A stretch of DNA of 39,992 bases from Pseudonocardia xinjiangensis (lineage in GTDB: Bacteria; Actinomycetota; Actinomycetes; Mycobacteriales; Pseudonocardiaceae): the NCBI RefSeq assembly GCF_012911925.1, contig NZ_JAAXKY010000060.1, positions 1 to 39,992 of the forward strand, written 5' to 3'. A program made the translations under genes and the position numbers. A model generated the notes under the pieces. It saw only the letters and a list, made by a program, of their open reading frames with translations, made no database searches and had not been told where the DNA came from. Every line of letters starts with the position of its first letter. Positions within the stretch are counted from its first letter, which is position 1. Below, one piece after another: positions 8,196 through 15,379 of this stretch.

Positions 8196-8831
8196 CTACC
8201 GGGGTTCGGCGTTCTCGGTCGTCGTGGTGTGCGGATCGGGGAAGCCGGCCGCGTCCCCGTTGATCAGCGCGTTGGTGAGCTCCGCGATCCGGGATCGCTG
8301 AACCGGCTTGGACTCCGCGCCGAGGGCGAGATGGTGGAGCGTGCCGACCAGGGCGAGGGCGAGCGCCGCGGGAACGGCGGTGGCGGGCAGCCGGCCGATG
8401 CGCTGCTCCTGGGTGAGGTAGTGGCTGATCGCCTGCTCGACGGCATCGAGCCCGGCTGCGGTGTCGCCCAGAACGGCGCGGACCCGGCCGGCCAGTCCCG
8501 GTCTGGCGGAGAGCAGCTGCACCTGCGCCAGCAGGGCGTCCGGTGGCGTCGCGGTGAGGGCGTCGGTCAGGTTCCCGGCCACGGTGCCGGTGCCGGCGCG
8601 CCCCGGCAGGTGGGCGGCCTGCGCGCACAGCAGGAAGGCGCGGTCGACGGCGTACGCGGCGAGGAAGTCGTCGAGATCGGGAAAGTGGGCGTACAGCAGT
8701 CCGGTGGCCACCCCGGCTTCGCGGGTGATCGCCCGGGTGGTGAGGCGGGCTGTTCCGTCGCGGACGATCACGCGTTCGGTGGCGGCGAACAGTTGCTGCC
8801 GGACCTCGGGGATCGCGATGCCACGGGGCAT
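8196..8831 (-). CDS. TetR family transcriptional regulator
   Basis: 211-residue TetR-type repressor. The N-terminal helix-turn-helix is clear: LFAATERVIVRDGTARL, then TTRAITREAGVATGLLYAHF (about 30-50) and PDLDDFLAAY. The C-terminal ligand-binding domain is diverged, as usual. It is transcribed divergently from the FAD monooxygenase, with 111 nt between starts containing two 16-nt palindromes, so it most likely represses the monooxygenase and itself. This local-regulator/flavin-monooxygenase layout is common for drug- or aromatic-responsive TetR proteins. The inducer is unknown. Start ATG 8831. Confidence 0.9.
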   Translation of the reverse strand: MPRGIAIPEVRQQLFAATERVIVRDGTARLTTRAITREAGVATGLLYAHFPDLDDFLAAYAVDRAFLLCAQAAHLPGRAGTGTVAGNLTDALTATPPDALLAQVQLLSARPGLAGRVRAVLGDTAAGLDAVEQAISHYLTQEQRIGRLPATAVPAALALALVGTLHHLALGAESKPVQRSRIAELTNALINGDAAGFPDPHTTTTENAEPR

Positions 8832-8882
8832 GACCTGAGTGTAGGTCCCCAGGCACGTGCATCCCGCCTCCTTGCGCCGAGT

Positions 8883-8898
8883 ATGAACAAATGCTCAT
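8883..8898. promoter_or_regulatory. TetR operator 1 (imperfect palindrome)
   Basis: ATGAACAAATGCTCAT pairs at 6 of 8 positions; extended by two bases each side (GTAT...ATAC) it pairs at 8 of 10. It shares the ATGA...TCAT ends with operator 2, whose centre is 23 bp away (about two helical turns). It sits on the TetR side of the divergent promoter region. Confidence 0.6.
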
Positions 8899-8905
8899 AC
8901 TAAGT

Positions 8906-8921
8906 ATGAGCGATCGCTCAT
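8906..8921. promoter_or_regulatory. TetR operator 2 (perfect 16-bp palindrome)
   Basis: ATGAGCGATCGCTCAT is a perfect palindrome placed 22 nt before the likely GTG start (16 nt before the ATG) of the FAD monooxygenase. An additional 8-bp inverted repeat, GCTCATAC-TAA-GTATGAGC (8893-8911), links the two operators half-site to half-site. Size and symmetry fit TetR dimers. Confidence 0.7.
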
Positions 8922-8942
8922 TTCGCGTCCGAGGAGATGACG

Positions 8943-10139
8943 GTGGATCACGGCGAGCACGGCACGAACGGCCGAGGACGAGCGGGGCGGGCGCTGATCG
9001 CCGGTGCTGGGATAGCCGGGCTGGCCACGGCGACGCGGCTCGGTCGCATCGGGTGGGAGACGCTGATCGTCGAGCGCGCGCCCGGCCGGCGCAGCAGCGG
9101 CTACCTGGTGAACCTGGTCGGACCGGGCTACGACGCGGCCGAGCAGCTCGGCATCCTTCCCGAGCTAGAGGCTCGTGACCTGGGAACCTTCACCTCGATC
9201 CTGGTGAAGGCAGATGGGCGGCACAAGTTCGCCGTCCCCCAGTCGGTCGTACAGGCCGCGCTGGGCGGTCGGGCCGTCACCGTGTTCCGGGGAGATCTCG
9301 AGTCCGCCTTGTACCGAGCGGTGCAGGACGACATCGAGATCCGCTTCGCCACCACCGTCGCTCGCGTCGAGGACGGTGACGACGGGGTTTCGGTGACCCT
9401 GAGCGACGGGAGCACGGAGCGGGTCGACCTCCTCGTGGGCGCCGACGGACTGCACTCCGGTGTCCGCGCTGCGGTGATCGGGGCCGAGCGGGACCTCCGC
9501 GTCGATCTCGGGCTCGTCGTGGCCGCGTTCCCGCTCGACGACGCTCCGGCGAGCGTCCCGGACGCGTCCGGCACCACGTTCATCGGACCGGGCCGCACCG
9601 CCGCGGTGATCAACTTGGGTTCGGAGCGGTCGTCGGCGTTCTTCACCTACCGGTGTCCCGACCCCGACGCCGAGCTGGCGCGCGGGGCTGCTGACGCGCT
9701 CGCCGCGGCGTTCGGCGACCTCGGTGGCGGCGTGCCCGACGCCCTGCGTCAGCTCGCGGCCAACCCGTCAGCCGCGTACTTCGACTCGGTCAGCCAGATC
9801 GTCGCGGACCGGTGGAGCAGCGGCCGGGTCGTGCTGCTGGGTGATGCCGCCTGGTGCGTCACGCTGTTCGCCGGCTACGGCGCCACCCTGGCCATGACGG
9901 GCGCCGATCGACTCGGCACCGCCCTGGAGGATGCCGCGGACATCGGTGTCACCGCCGCGCTCGACCGGTGGGAGGCCGCGCTGCGCCCGACGATCACGAA
10001 GCGGCAGGCGGCGGCCCGGGCGGGGGTGCGCCAGTACGCCCCGCCCACCCACGCGCACGTCTGGCTCACCGACATGACGATGCGCGCCATGCTCATCCCC
10101 GCGGGAGCTCAGCGCCCGGTGACGCCGTCGAGCACCTGA
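8943..10139 (+). CDS. FAD-dependent monooxygenase (PHBH/TetX-like)
   Basis: Flavoprotein aromatic-hydroxylase-type monooxygenase of about 398 residues. The FAD dinucleotide motif is GAGIAGLATATRL near the N-terminus, ending with an acidic residue (LIVERAPG). The second flavin motif is LLVGADGLHSGVR and the ribityl-binding motif is VVLLGDAAWC near residue 300. I chose GTG 8943 because GAGGAG (8931-8936) is 6 nt upstream; ATG 8937 is in frame but touches the ribosome site. Probably repressed by the divergent TetR through the two palindromes. The 3' end overlaps the convergent DinB-like gene by 31 nt. The substrate is unknown; TetX-like drug oxidation is one possibility among many. Confidence 0.9.
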   Translation: MDHGEHGTNGRGRAGRALIAGAGIAGLATATRLGRIGWETLIVERAPGRRSSGYLVNLVGPGYDAAEQLGILPELEARDLGTFTSILVKADGRHKFAVPQSVVQAALGGRAVTVFRGDLESALYRAVQDDIEIRFATTVARVEDGDDGVSVTLSDGSTERVDLLVGADGLHSGVRAAVIGAERDLRVDLGLVVAAFPLDDAPASVPDASGTTFIGPGRTAAVINLGSERSSAFFTYRCPDPDAELARGAADALAAAFGDLGGGVPDALRQLAANPSAAYFDSVSQIVADRWSSGRVVLLGDAAWCVTLFAGYGATLAMTGADRLGTALEDAADIGVTAALDRWEAALRPTITKRQAAARAGVRQYAPPTHAHVWLTDMTMRAMLIPAGAQRPVTPSST

Positions 10140-10636
10140 CGCAGCAGGTCGGCATGGCCGTTGTGCCGGGCGTACTCACCGATGAGATGCACGTAGACCA
10201 TGCGCAGGGACATCGGGTCGCCGCGGAAGTCGAACTCGTGGTCGAGCGGCACCGTCGCGACCGCCTCATCCCCGAGGCGCCACTCCTCGCACAGAGCCGG
10301 CACCTCGTGCTCGGCGCGAGCCGGGTCGACCAGGTCGAAGTCCGTGTTGTTGCCCGGGCCGCCGTGCAGTGGCGGTACGTCCTGCCCGGCGACTCGCTGC
10401 CTGAGCCAGATCCGCTCGACCTTGGCCAGGTGCCGAACGAGCCCCAGCAACGACAACGTCGACGGTGGCACCGGCCGCGCGGCGAGCTGCTCGCCGGTCA
10501 GGCCAGCGCAGATCCTGAGCAACGTCGCCCGGTGGTGGGCCAGGTAGCTCTCCAGGATGGGCCGTTCCGCGCCCGTCAACGGTCCGGCTGTCAGCAGGCC
10601 GGGTGCAGGGGCGGGCGCAGGCGATGTCCAGGTCAC
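10109..10636 (-). CDS. DinB-like / DUF664 family protein
   Basis: 175-residue protein of the DinB/YfiT-like four-helix metalloprotein superfamily, closest to the actinobacterial DUF664 type. Conserved histidines that would form the metal site are visible: LVRHLAKVERIWLRQ, and HLIGEYARHNGHADLLRQVL with the typical E-x2-RHNGHAD motif. Relatives include mycothiol- and bacillithiol-dependent transferases; direct thiol use here is unproven. Start ATG 10636 follows a frame open further upstream. Its 3' end overlaps the convergent monooxygenase gene by 31 nt, which could allow antisense effects. It stands 42 nt from the end of the M56 gene region in a separate direction-sharing position, possibly its own transcript. 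Confidence 0.85.
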   Translation of the reverse strand: MTWTSPAPAPAPGLLTAGPLTGAERPILESYLAHHRATLLRICAGLTGEQLAARPVPPSTLSLLGLVRHLAKVERIWLRQRVAGQDVPPLHGGPGNNTDFDLVDPARAEHEVPALCEEWRLGDEAVATVPLDHEFDFRGDPMSLRMVYVHLIGEYARHNGHADLLRQVLDGVTGR

Positions 10637-10678
10637 CGCAGCATTCTTCCGTGCCGGCCACCGGGCACGCGGTTCCGG

Positions 10679-11647
10679 TCAGAGCATGAGGGGCATGCAC
10701 AGCGGGGGCAGGACGGTCAGGGATCCCACCAGGAGCGGGCCGAACAGCAGAGCGCCTGTGGTGGCGACGCGGGAGAGGCGGGTGCGGACCGGGCCGGGCG
10801 GGAACAGCAGGCGTTCCACGCGGTCGGCGACCCCCGTCCCCGCCGCGCCGAGCCCCGGGACCGGGACTCGGCCCTGAGGCGACCGGTCGGGTCCGGACAG
10901 GGCGAGCAGCGCGCCGACGACCGTCTCCCGGCCGTGGCGTCGCGCGGCGGCGTCGTCGGCGGCCATCTCCGCCAGCCGGGCGACCGAGGCGGCGCCTTCA
11001 GCGAACAGGCGTCTGCCGGGCCGGATCCGCGCCAGTGCGGCGGTGAAGGCGAGCAGTTGGTGGTGGCGTCCGGTCAGGTGGGCCCGTTCGTGGGCCATGA
11101 CCGCCGCCACCTGGGCCTCGTCGAGCGCCTCCAGGGCGGCGCGCGTGAACACGATGGTGCGGATCCGCCCGGGCAGGCAGTACACACTGCGGTGCTTCAC
11201 GTCCACCACGAGCGCTCCGCCGGGGCCGCGGGGGGTCCCCCGGGCGGCCAGCACCGCAGCTTCCGCGTGACGGCGGGTGCCGGCGCGAGCCCGACGCAGG
11301 TCCAACCCCACCCGCGTGACGACCAGGGCGAGCGCGAGGGTGGTGAGCGTGACTGCCGTGGTCAGGCCGCTCTGCACGATCCCGCGATGTGCATCCCCGA
11401 CCAGGCCGGCCAGTACGGCGACACAGCAGCCGAGCGCCCCGTCGAGATGGTCCCAACCTTTGGCCAGCCCATCGATGAACATGGCCGCCGCCACCACCCA
11501 GGCGCCCAGCACGCTGACCATGGTGGTGATCCACGCGGCCATCCCCCATGCCGGAGCGACCCCGGCGCGCGTGGCCCGCCGCAGCACCGGGGCGCCGGCC
11601 ACCGTCACCACCACGCTGGAGCCCAGGACGCAGACGGGCAAGCTCAT
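10679..11647 (-). CDS. M56 family metallopeptidase (BlaR1/MecR1-like membrane protease)
   Basis: 322-residue membrane zinc metalloprotease. Several hydrophobic spans lie in the first 110 residues (for example around 5-20, 35-55, 70-85, 95-112) and one near the C-terminus (about 293-318). The catalytic HExxH is H186-ERA-H190 in VMAHERAHLTGRHH, with a downstream E-x2-AD type motif (LAEMAADDAAARRHGRE). No penicillin-binding sensor domain follows, so unlike BlaR1 it has no evident beta-lactam sensor. The start overlaps the stop of blaI by 4 nt (ATGA), so the two are translationally coupled. By analogy with BlaR1 and Rv1845c it may trigger loss of BlaI repression; the signal is unknown. Confidence 0.9.
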   Translation of the reverse strand: MSLPVCVLGSSVVVTVAGAPVLRRATRAGVAPAWGMAAWITTMVSVLGAWVVAAAMFIDGLAKGWDHLDGALGCCVAVLAGLVGDAHRGIVQSGLTTAVTLTTLALALVVTRVGLDLRRARAGTRRHAEAAVLAARGTPRGPGGALVVDVKHRSVYCLPGRIRTIVFTRAALEALDEAQVAAVMAHERAHLTGRHHQLLAFTAALARIRPGRRLFAEGAASVARLAEMAADDAAARRHGRETVVGALLALSGPDRSPQGRVPVPGLGAAGTGVADRVERLLFPPGPVRTRLSRVATTGALLFGPLLVGSLTVLPPLCMPLML

Positions 11648-12027
11648 CGAGGTGTCTCGCTGGAGCGGCGGCGCAGGACCTGTTGCAGCCGGGCCAGCTC
11701 GTCGTCGGTCATCTCTCCGACGAAGTGGGTGAGCACCGCTTCGGAATCGGTGTCAGTGTTGAGGGCTTGGTGCATCAGCGCAGCGGTGTGTTCGGAGTGG
11801 CTGACCACGGTGTGGAAGCGGTGCGCCTTGCCTTCCCGTGCCCGGGTGAGGTGGCCCTTGCGGTAGAGATTGTCCATCGTGGACAGCACCGTGGTGTAGG
11901 CGATGGTGCGGTCCTGCTGCAGCTGCTCGAGCACGTCACGGACCGTGCCGGACCCGCCCATCGCCCACAGCCGGTCCATCACCACCGCCTCCAGCTCGCC
12001 GAACCCGCGCATGCCGCCTCCAGACAT
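11644..12027 (-). CDS. BlaI/MecI/CopY family repressor
   Basis: 127-residue winged-helix repressor. The N-terminal domain reads GFGELEAVVMDRLWAMGGSGTVRDVLEQL, then TIAYTTVLSTMDNLYRKGHL (the recognition helix region), as in BlaI, MecI and CopY. The C-terminal part (HTAALMHQALNTDTDSEAVLTHFVGEM) is the dimerisation region. It is coupled to the M56 protease by an ATGA overlap. A long palindrome lies 30 nt upstream of its start, and a related palindrome precedes the divergent small-peptide operon, which suggests autorepression plus control of that operon. No beta-lactamase gene is present in the window. Confidence 0.92.
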   Translation of the reverse strand: MSGGGMRGFGELEAVVMDRLWAMGGSGTVRDVLEQLQQDRTIAYTTVLSTMDNLYRKGHLTRAREGKAHRFHTVVSHSEHTAALMHQALNTDTDSEAVLTHFVGEMTDDELARLQQVLRRRSSETPR

Positions 12028-12056
12028 CGACCGTGCTCATCCTGACGCAGCACGGA

Positions 12057-12092
12057 CAGAACTACTACCTCCGTACCGAGGTGGTAGTTCTG
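12057..12092. promoter_or_regulatory. BlaI operator candidate A
   Basis: A 36-nt palindrome pairing at 16 of 18 positions, with arms AGAACTACTACCTC and GAGGTGGTAGTTCT around CGTACC. It is 30 nt upstream of the BlaI start. Its central 24 nt (12063-12086) match candidate B at 18 of 24 positions, including the shared core CTCCGTAC. BlaI/CopY proteins bind such TAC/GTA-containing dyads, so autoregulation is likely. Confidence 0.65.
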
Positions 12093-12282
12093 GGGGCCGG
12101 CCGCGCCGGCAGCCACCCCGCGTGGTCCGCACCACCGCGCCGGGAGCCTGCTGATGACGGCGGCGGGTAGTTCGGGCACGTTGTCCGTGTCACATGTGGG
12201 CAGCAAACACTGAACCGGTCGGGCCCGTTGTCCGTACTGATATTGACAGCGAACCATCAGCTTCTCCGGGCCCCGGACGTTG
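12093..12282. other. Intergenic region between blaI and the small-peptide operon
   Basis: Part of the 331-nt gene-free stretch 12028-12358. It is locally less GC-rich than the genes around it (for example CAGCAAACACTGAACC and ACTGATATTGACAGCG). A TTGACA (12243-12248) is present but has no matching -10 box at 16-18 nt, so I do not call a promoter. No RNA gene or coding potential was recognised. Confidence 0.4.
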
Positions 12283-12306
12283 TACTGTCTCCGTACGTAG
12301 GCAGTA
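12283..12306. promoter_or_regulatory. BlaI operator candidate B
   Basis: A 24-nt palindrome, TACTGTCTCCGT then ACGTAGGCAGTA, pairing at 10 of 12 positions. It aligns with candidate A at 18 of 24 bases with the same symmetry centre (GTAC). It lies 52 nt before the ATG of the first small-peptide gene, a position suited to repression of that operon. Confidence 0.6.
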
Positions 12307-12358
12307 GATCGACGCGGTGCCGTCGGAGGCCGTGTGGTCATGTCTCGAGGGGGGAGCT

Positions 12359-12502
12359 ATGCAGTTGCTGTACGGAGTCGCCGTACTCGCCGGGGGGCGT
12401 GAGATGTTGATGATGATGTACGGGCAGCACCACTGGTCCGACGCCGACGGTGTCGAGCAGCGGTTCGCCGACCTGACCGGCCGCACGGCGGGATGTCAGT
12501 GA
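12359..12502 (+). CDS. Small protein of unknown function (47 aa), first gene of a putative BlaI-controlled operon
   Basis: Start ATG 12359 (MQLLYGVAVLAGG) has a strong purine-rich ribosome site (GAGGGGGGAG, 12347-12356). The short product has a weakly hydrophobic N-terminus, a Met-rich patch (REMLMMMYGQHHW) and a polar C-terminus ending AGCQ. No family is recognised. Its stop overlaps the ATG of the next small gene (12493), which implies translational coupling and supports reality. The upstream palindrome matching the one at blaI suggests that BlaI controls it. The Met/His cluster could hint at metal binding, but that is speculative. Confidence 0.55.
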   Translation: MQLLYGVAVLAGGREMLMMMYGQHHWSDADGVEQRFADLTGRTAGCQ

Positions 12503-12750
12503 TGGTCGACTCGTTCACGGTGATGATCGCCGTGTTGTTCTCCGGCGTGCTCGCGGTACTGATGATCGGCGCTACCTACGTGCTCTGCCTCCGCCCTGTG
12601 CTCAGCGCGCGACGGCAGTACAGCGACCGGCGGCCCGACAACCTCGGCATGGGCACCGGGCTCGCCCGGAGGTTCGTCGAGTGGTCCGTGGAGCCCGACG
12701 CCGCACCCGTCCACCAGCGCAACGGCCGGCGCGGGTCCGCGGCCGACTGA
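12493..12750 (+). CDS. Small single-pass membrane protein of unknown function (85 aa)
   Basis: One strong transmembrane helix at about 8-33 (FTVMIAVLFSGVLAVLMIG and on to YVLCL) is followed by a charged cytoplasmic-looking tail (LSARRQYSDRRPDN ... RRGSAAD). Start ATG 12493 overlaps the end of the preceding 47-aa gene by 10 nt; ATG 12502 (MVDSF) is an in-frame alternative. No family is recognised. Its neighbours are a BlaI repressor and an M56 membrane protease, so a role as a target, signal partner or substrate of that system is possible but untested. After its stop, 12751-12880 holds only a minor dyad (CTGCAC-GTG-GTGCAG). Confidence 0.6.
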   Translation: MSVMVDSFTVMIAVLFSGVLAVLMIGATYVLCLRPVLSARRQYSDRRPDNLGMGTGLARRFVEWSVEPDAAPVHQRNGRRGSAAD

Positions 12751-12943
12751 CTTTCGGCGGGGGACACCGGGGTTGGACGAGTAGTTCACGAGCAACACGA
12801 ACGGCCGCAGCCCGCGCCGTCGGCTCGGGGAGCGGGCGACTGCACGTGGTGCAGGCCCCACAATCGGGTTCCACGAACCAGTGACGATGATCTGGCTCGA
12901 CGCGTCACGACCTCGTGGTCGTCCGACCCGAGAGGCCTACCGC

Positions 12944-13582
12944 GTGCAATCGCCCACCGACGACCTGTCGGTTTCCTCGATGGTCCGTGTCCCCGGCGGC
13001 GCCGTCGATCTTCGGGACGACCGCCGCGGCACCCGCTGGCGGGTCGAGATCGCCCCGTTCCTGCTCGGCCGGTATCCCGTCACGACCGAGGGCGGTGCCT
13101 CGCCCGTGGTGAACGTCAGCTGGCACGACGTGATCGACCTGTGCAACCTGATGTCGGACCGCTCCGGGCTCGAGCAGGCCTACTCCCGCGACGCCCGGAC
13201 CGGGGAGGTGACCTGTGACTGGGCCTCCAACGGCTACCGCCTACCCACCGAGGCGGAGTGGCAGTACGCCTGTAAGGCGGGGACCAGCGGATACCGGTAC
13301 GGGGAGATCGACGACATCGCCTGGTACGCGGACAACTCCGGGGGGCGGCTCCACGACGTGGGCGGCAAGGCGCCCAACCCGTGGGGGCTGTACGACATGC
13401 TGGGAAACGTCTGGGAGTGGTGCTGGGACCTCTACGACGAGGAGGTCTACGGCTCCTACCGCATCTTCCGCGGCGGTGGCTGGGCCGAGTCGGCTCGGGG
13501 CTGCGGAGCCACGGTCCGTCGCCGCAGCCACCCGTCGTTCGCGATCGACGACCTCGGCTTCCGCCTCGCCCGGACCGCGTGA
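12944..13582 (+). CDS. SUMF1 / formylglycine-generating-enzyme-like domain protein
   Basis: C-type-lectin-like SUMF1 fold, about 212 residues. Family segments: VRVPGGAVDLRDDRRGT, FLLGRYPVT, VNVSWHDVIDLCNLMS, NGYRLPTEAEWQYACKAGTSGYRYG, NPWGLYDMLGNVWEWCWD, FRGGGWAESARGCGATVRRR and DLGFRLART. Start GTG 12944 has GAGAGG 8 nt upstream; ATG 12980 and GTG 12881 are alternatives. True formylglycine-generating enzymes have a Cys pair in the RGGSW...C..x..C region, and here that place reads RGGGWAESARGCG, so the oxidase chemistry is doubtful. The segment between VT and VVNVSW is about 15 residues shorter than I expect for the family. No sulfatase gene is nearby. EgtB-like or structural roles remain open. 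Confidence 0.8.
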   Translation: MQSPTDDLSVSSMVRVPGGAVDLRDDRRGTRWRVEIAPFLLGRYPVTTEGGASPVVNVSWHDVIDLCNLMSDRSGLEQAYSRDARTGEVTCDWASNGYRLPTEAEWQYACKAGTSGYRYGEIDDIAWYADNSGGRLHDVGGKAPNPWGLYDMLGNVWEWCWDLYDEEVYGSYRIFRGGGWAESARGCGATVRRRSHPSFAIDDLGFRLARTA

Positions 13583-13587
13583 CGGAT

Positions 13588-14025
13588 TCACTCCCGGCCG
13601 AAGTGTCGTCCGAGCCGGGCTGCGAGAGCGTCGACGTGTGATCGCGGTGCCCCGTCCCACGAGAGCGACCCCATCCAGTCGACGTCACTCGGTGTTTCGG
13701 GGTACCGCACGAAGATGTGCTGGTGAAAGTGGTGCACATTCATTCCGATGATCGCGGAGAAGACGAGTTCCACCGGCAGTTCGGCGCGTAGGGCCCGGGC
13801 TGCCAGCCATGCCGCCCTCGCAACGGACTCGGCCTCGCCGGACGTCAACTCGTCCCAGCGGGCGACGTGTCGGCGGCTCTCCACGAAGAGATGGCCCGGG
13901 AAACCTCGGCCGTCCGGGTCGGCCGGCCGGTGCGAGACAAGCACATCGCGGTCCTCCCACACCACAGGGCCGACGAGCGGACCGCGTCCGGCGTGCTTTT
14001 CACAGATCAGGCAGTCGGCGGCCAC
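13588..14025 (-). CDS. HIT family protein
   Basis: Histidine-triad nucleotide-binding protein. The HxHxH motif is VHHFHQHIFVRYP, preceded by GMN. The zinc-type CLICEKH at the N-terminus and SHRPADPDGRGFPGHLFVESRRH (substrate strand) are also seen. Such proteins hydrolyse AMP-linked compounds such as AMP-lysine or Ap4A; the substrate here is unknown. I start at GTG 14025 (VAADCLIC), because the longer frame to 14094 adds Arg-rich sequence and would overlap the preceding gene on the same strand. The stop is 5 nt from the convergent SUMF1-like gene. Confidence 0.87.
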   Translation of the reverse strand: MAADCLICEKHAGRGPLVGPVVWEDRDVLVSHRPADPDGRGFPGHLFVESRRHVARWDELTSGEAESVARAAWLAARALRAELPVELVFSAIIGMNVHHFHQHIFVRYPETPSDVDWMGSLSWDGAPRSHVDALAARLGRHFGRE

Positions 14026-14044
14026 AGCCCGGCATCTTCTCCGA

Positions 14045-14332
14045 TCAGAGCCCTCTTCGGCGCGCCCGAAACAGCCAGCCGGCCGCCACGGCAACGCCGA
14101 TGACGATCGTGGCGATCAGGACCGTGTGTCTCGTCGAGTCCCAGCCGGGGTCCTCGACACCCACGGCGAGGCCGGCCAGCCACAGCGCGACGTTGGGGAC
14201 AACCGCGATGAGGCCACCCAGGAGCACCGCGACAGCGATCTCGACGGTCCGGGCGTCGCGTCGGACCTGAGGATCACCGGGCCCCATGCGGGGAGTCTGG
14301 CCGACGACGATGCCGAGCGCCAGAGCCGTCAC
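14045..14332 (-). CDS. Small membrane protein, two helices (95 aa)
   Basis: Two hydrophobic spans, about 29-57 (TVEIAVAVLLGGLIAVVPNV and on) and about 70-88 (TVLIATIVIGVAVAAGWLF), with a basic C-terminus (RARRRGL) that would be cytoplasmic by the positive-inside rule. Start ATG 14332. It lies 19 nt upstream of the HIT gene on the same strand, so they may form one transcript. No family is recognised and no function is proposed. Confidence 0.6.
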   Translation of the reverse strand: MTALALGIVVGQTPRMGPGDPQVRRDARTVEIAVAVLLGGLIAVVPNVALWLAGLAVGVEDPGWDSTRHTVLIATIVIGVAVAAGWLFRARRRGL

Positions 14333-14384
14333 AGCTGCTGGTGAGAGCGATCGTCGGCCCTGTGGATCGCGTGGTCCTTCGGAA

Positions 14385-14960
14385 TCAGAGTCGGTATCGG
14401 CCTTCGGTGAGTGACCGCAGGACGATCTCCGTGGTCGCCGCGGCGTCGATGTGGCTGGAATCCAGCACGTGTGGCTCGAGGTTGTCGAGGCTGCTGAACT
14501 GCTCGTGCAGTGACTGAATCGGTTCGGGATCGGTCAGGGCATCGGCGGCGGTTCGAGCGACGGCTCGACGCAGAGTGGTAGCCCGGTCGGGTCGCAGTAC
14601 GACGTAGTGCAGTTCGATCACGCTGGTCGTGCTCGCGGCGCGGAACACGTCGAGGAACCAGGGACCGACGACACCATCACAGATCACGTGGTAGCCCCCG
14701 GCGGCATAGCCGAACGCACTGTTGGCCAGGACGCCGATCACGGTGCTGTTCTGGCGGTGCGCCTCAGGTAGGTAGGGCGCGATCCAGCCTTGGCGGATGT
14801 AGCTCCAGAAGTCGTCGGCATGCAGGTGCACGCTGGGCGAGAGCGCGTCGGCGACCCGCCGGGCGATCGTGGACTTGCCCGCCCCGGGTGGGCCACTCAC
14901 GACGATCACCCTGCCGGATTCGCCCGAGGTGCTCGGCGGGCGGGTATGGCTGTTGCTCAT
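14385..14960 (-). CDS. P-loop kinase-like AAA-family ATPase
   Basis: 191-residue single-domain P-loop protein of the gluconate/shikimate/chloramphenicol-phosphotransferase type. Walker A is GPPGAGKST (23-31), followed by IARRVADAL. The substrate segment VHLHADDFWSYIRQGWIAPY holds the conserved Asp pair. GGYHVICDGVVGPWFLDVF is the Walker B-like strand. A lid region (RPDRATTLRRAVAR) follows. This suggests phosphorylation of a small molecule, substrate unknown; antibiotic phosphotransfer is possible but not supported. Start ATG 14960 has no clear Shine-Dalgarno. It is divergent from the small membrane protein at 15011. Confidence 0.8.
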   Translation of the reverse strand: MSNSHTRPPSTSGESGRVIVVSGPPGAGKSTIARRVADALSPSVHLHADDFWSYIRQGWIAPYLPEAHRQNSTVIGVLANSAFGYAAGGYHVICDGVVGPWFLDVFRAASTTSVIELHYVVLRPDRATTLRRAVARTAADALTDPEPIQSLHEQFSSLDNLEPHVLDSSHIDAAATTEIVLRSLTEGRYRL

Positions 14961-15010
14961 GTCGCGGATGGTCCTCCACGGTGATGGCGCGTCGATGCCA
15001 CGATGCGGCG

Positions 15011-15379
15011 GTGCTACCGCGACAGAGGGCCCTGCTCGTGCTCGTGGCGCTGGTCGTCCTCGTCGGCGCGTACAGCGTGGTTCATGAGCACCTGTACCGG
15101 GTGTCGCTGTTCTCGCCGGCGGCGCTGCCCGAGAAGGTGCAGGTCTGCGGCCGGCACTTCGCCATGTCGGGCAATGGCAATGCCATTCTGACGACCAGGC
15201 ACGCCGTCGATGCCGCCGCGCCGGACCGAGAGCCCCTCCACCGGCTCGGGACCTTCGCGCCGCCCCTGCATCACCGTATGGATATCCTCGGCCGTCCCGA
15301 CGAATCGGTGTGCGGCATGGAGGTGTTCGTCGGGGACGACGACCGCCTCGCCCAGTACGGGTTGATGGGCGGGCCCTGA
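15011..15379 (+). CDS. Membrane-anchored or secreted protein of unknown function (122 aa)
   Basis: An N-terminal hydrophobic helix at about 7-22 (ALLVLVALVVLVGAYS) after a basic start (MLPRQR) makes a signal anchor or uncleaved signal. The extracytoplasmic part has two Cys (VQVCGRHF and SVCGMEVF) that could form a disulfide. GTG 15011 is chosen since it puts the helix at the N-terminus; ATG 14984 would add nine residues. No Shine-Dalgarno is evident for either. The downstream 249 nt (15380-15628) carry no gene and include a locally AT-richer patch (GCTAATTTTCC at about 15438) that may hold the promoter of the next gene. Confidence 0.55.
   Translation: MLPRQRALLVLVALVVLVGAYSVVHEHLYRVSLFSPAALPEKVQVCGRHFAMSGNGNAILTTRHAVDAAAPDREPLHRLGTFAPPLHHRMDILGRPDESVCGMEVFVGDDDRLAQYGLMGGP

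Noticed and set aside
12243..12248. TTGACA as a -35 box for the small-peptide operon
   Set aside because: No acceptable -10 hexamer at 16-18 nt downstream.
12840..12854. CTGCAC-GTG-GTGCAG hairpin as terminator of the small-peptide operon
   Set aside because: The loop of 3 nt and 6-bp stem are weak, no T-run follows, and it lies 90 nt beyond the stop.
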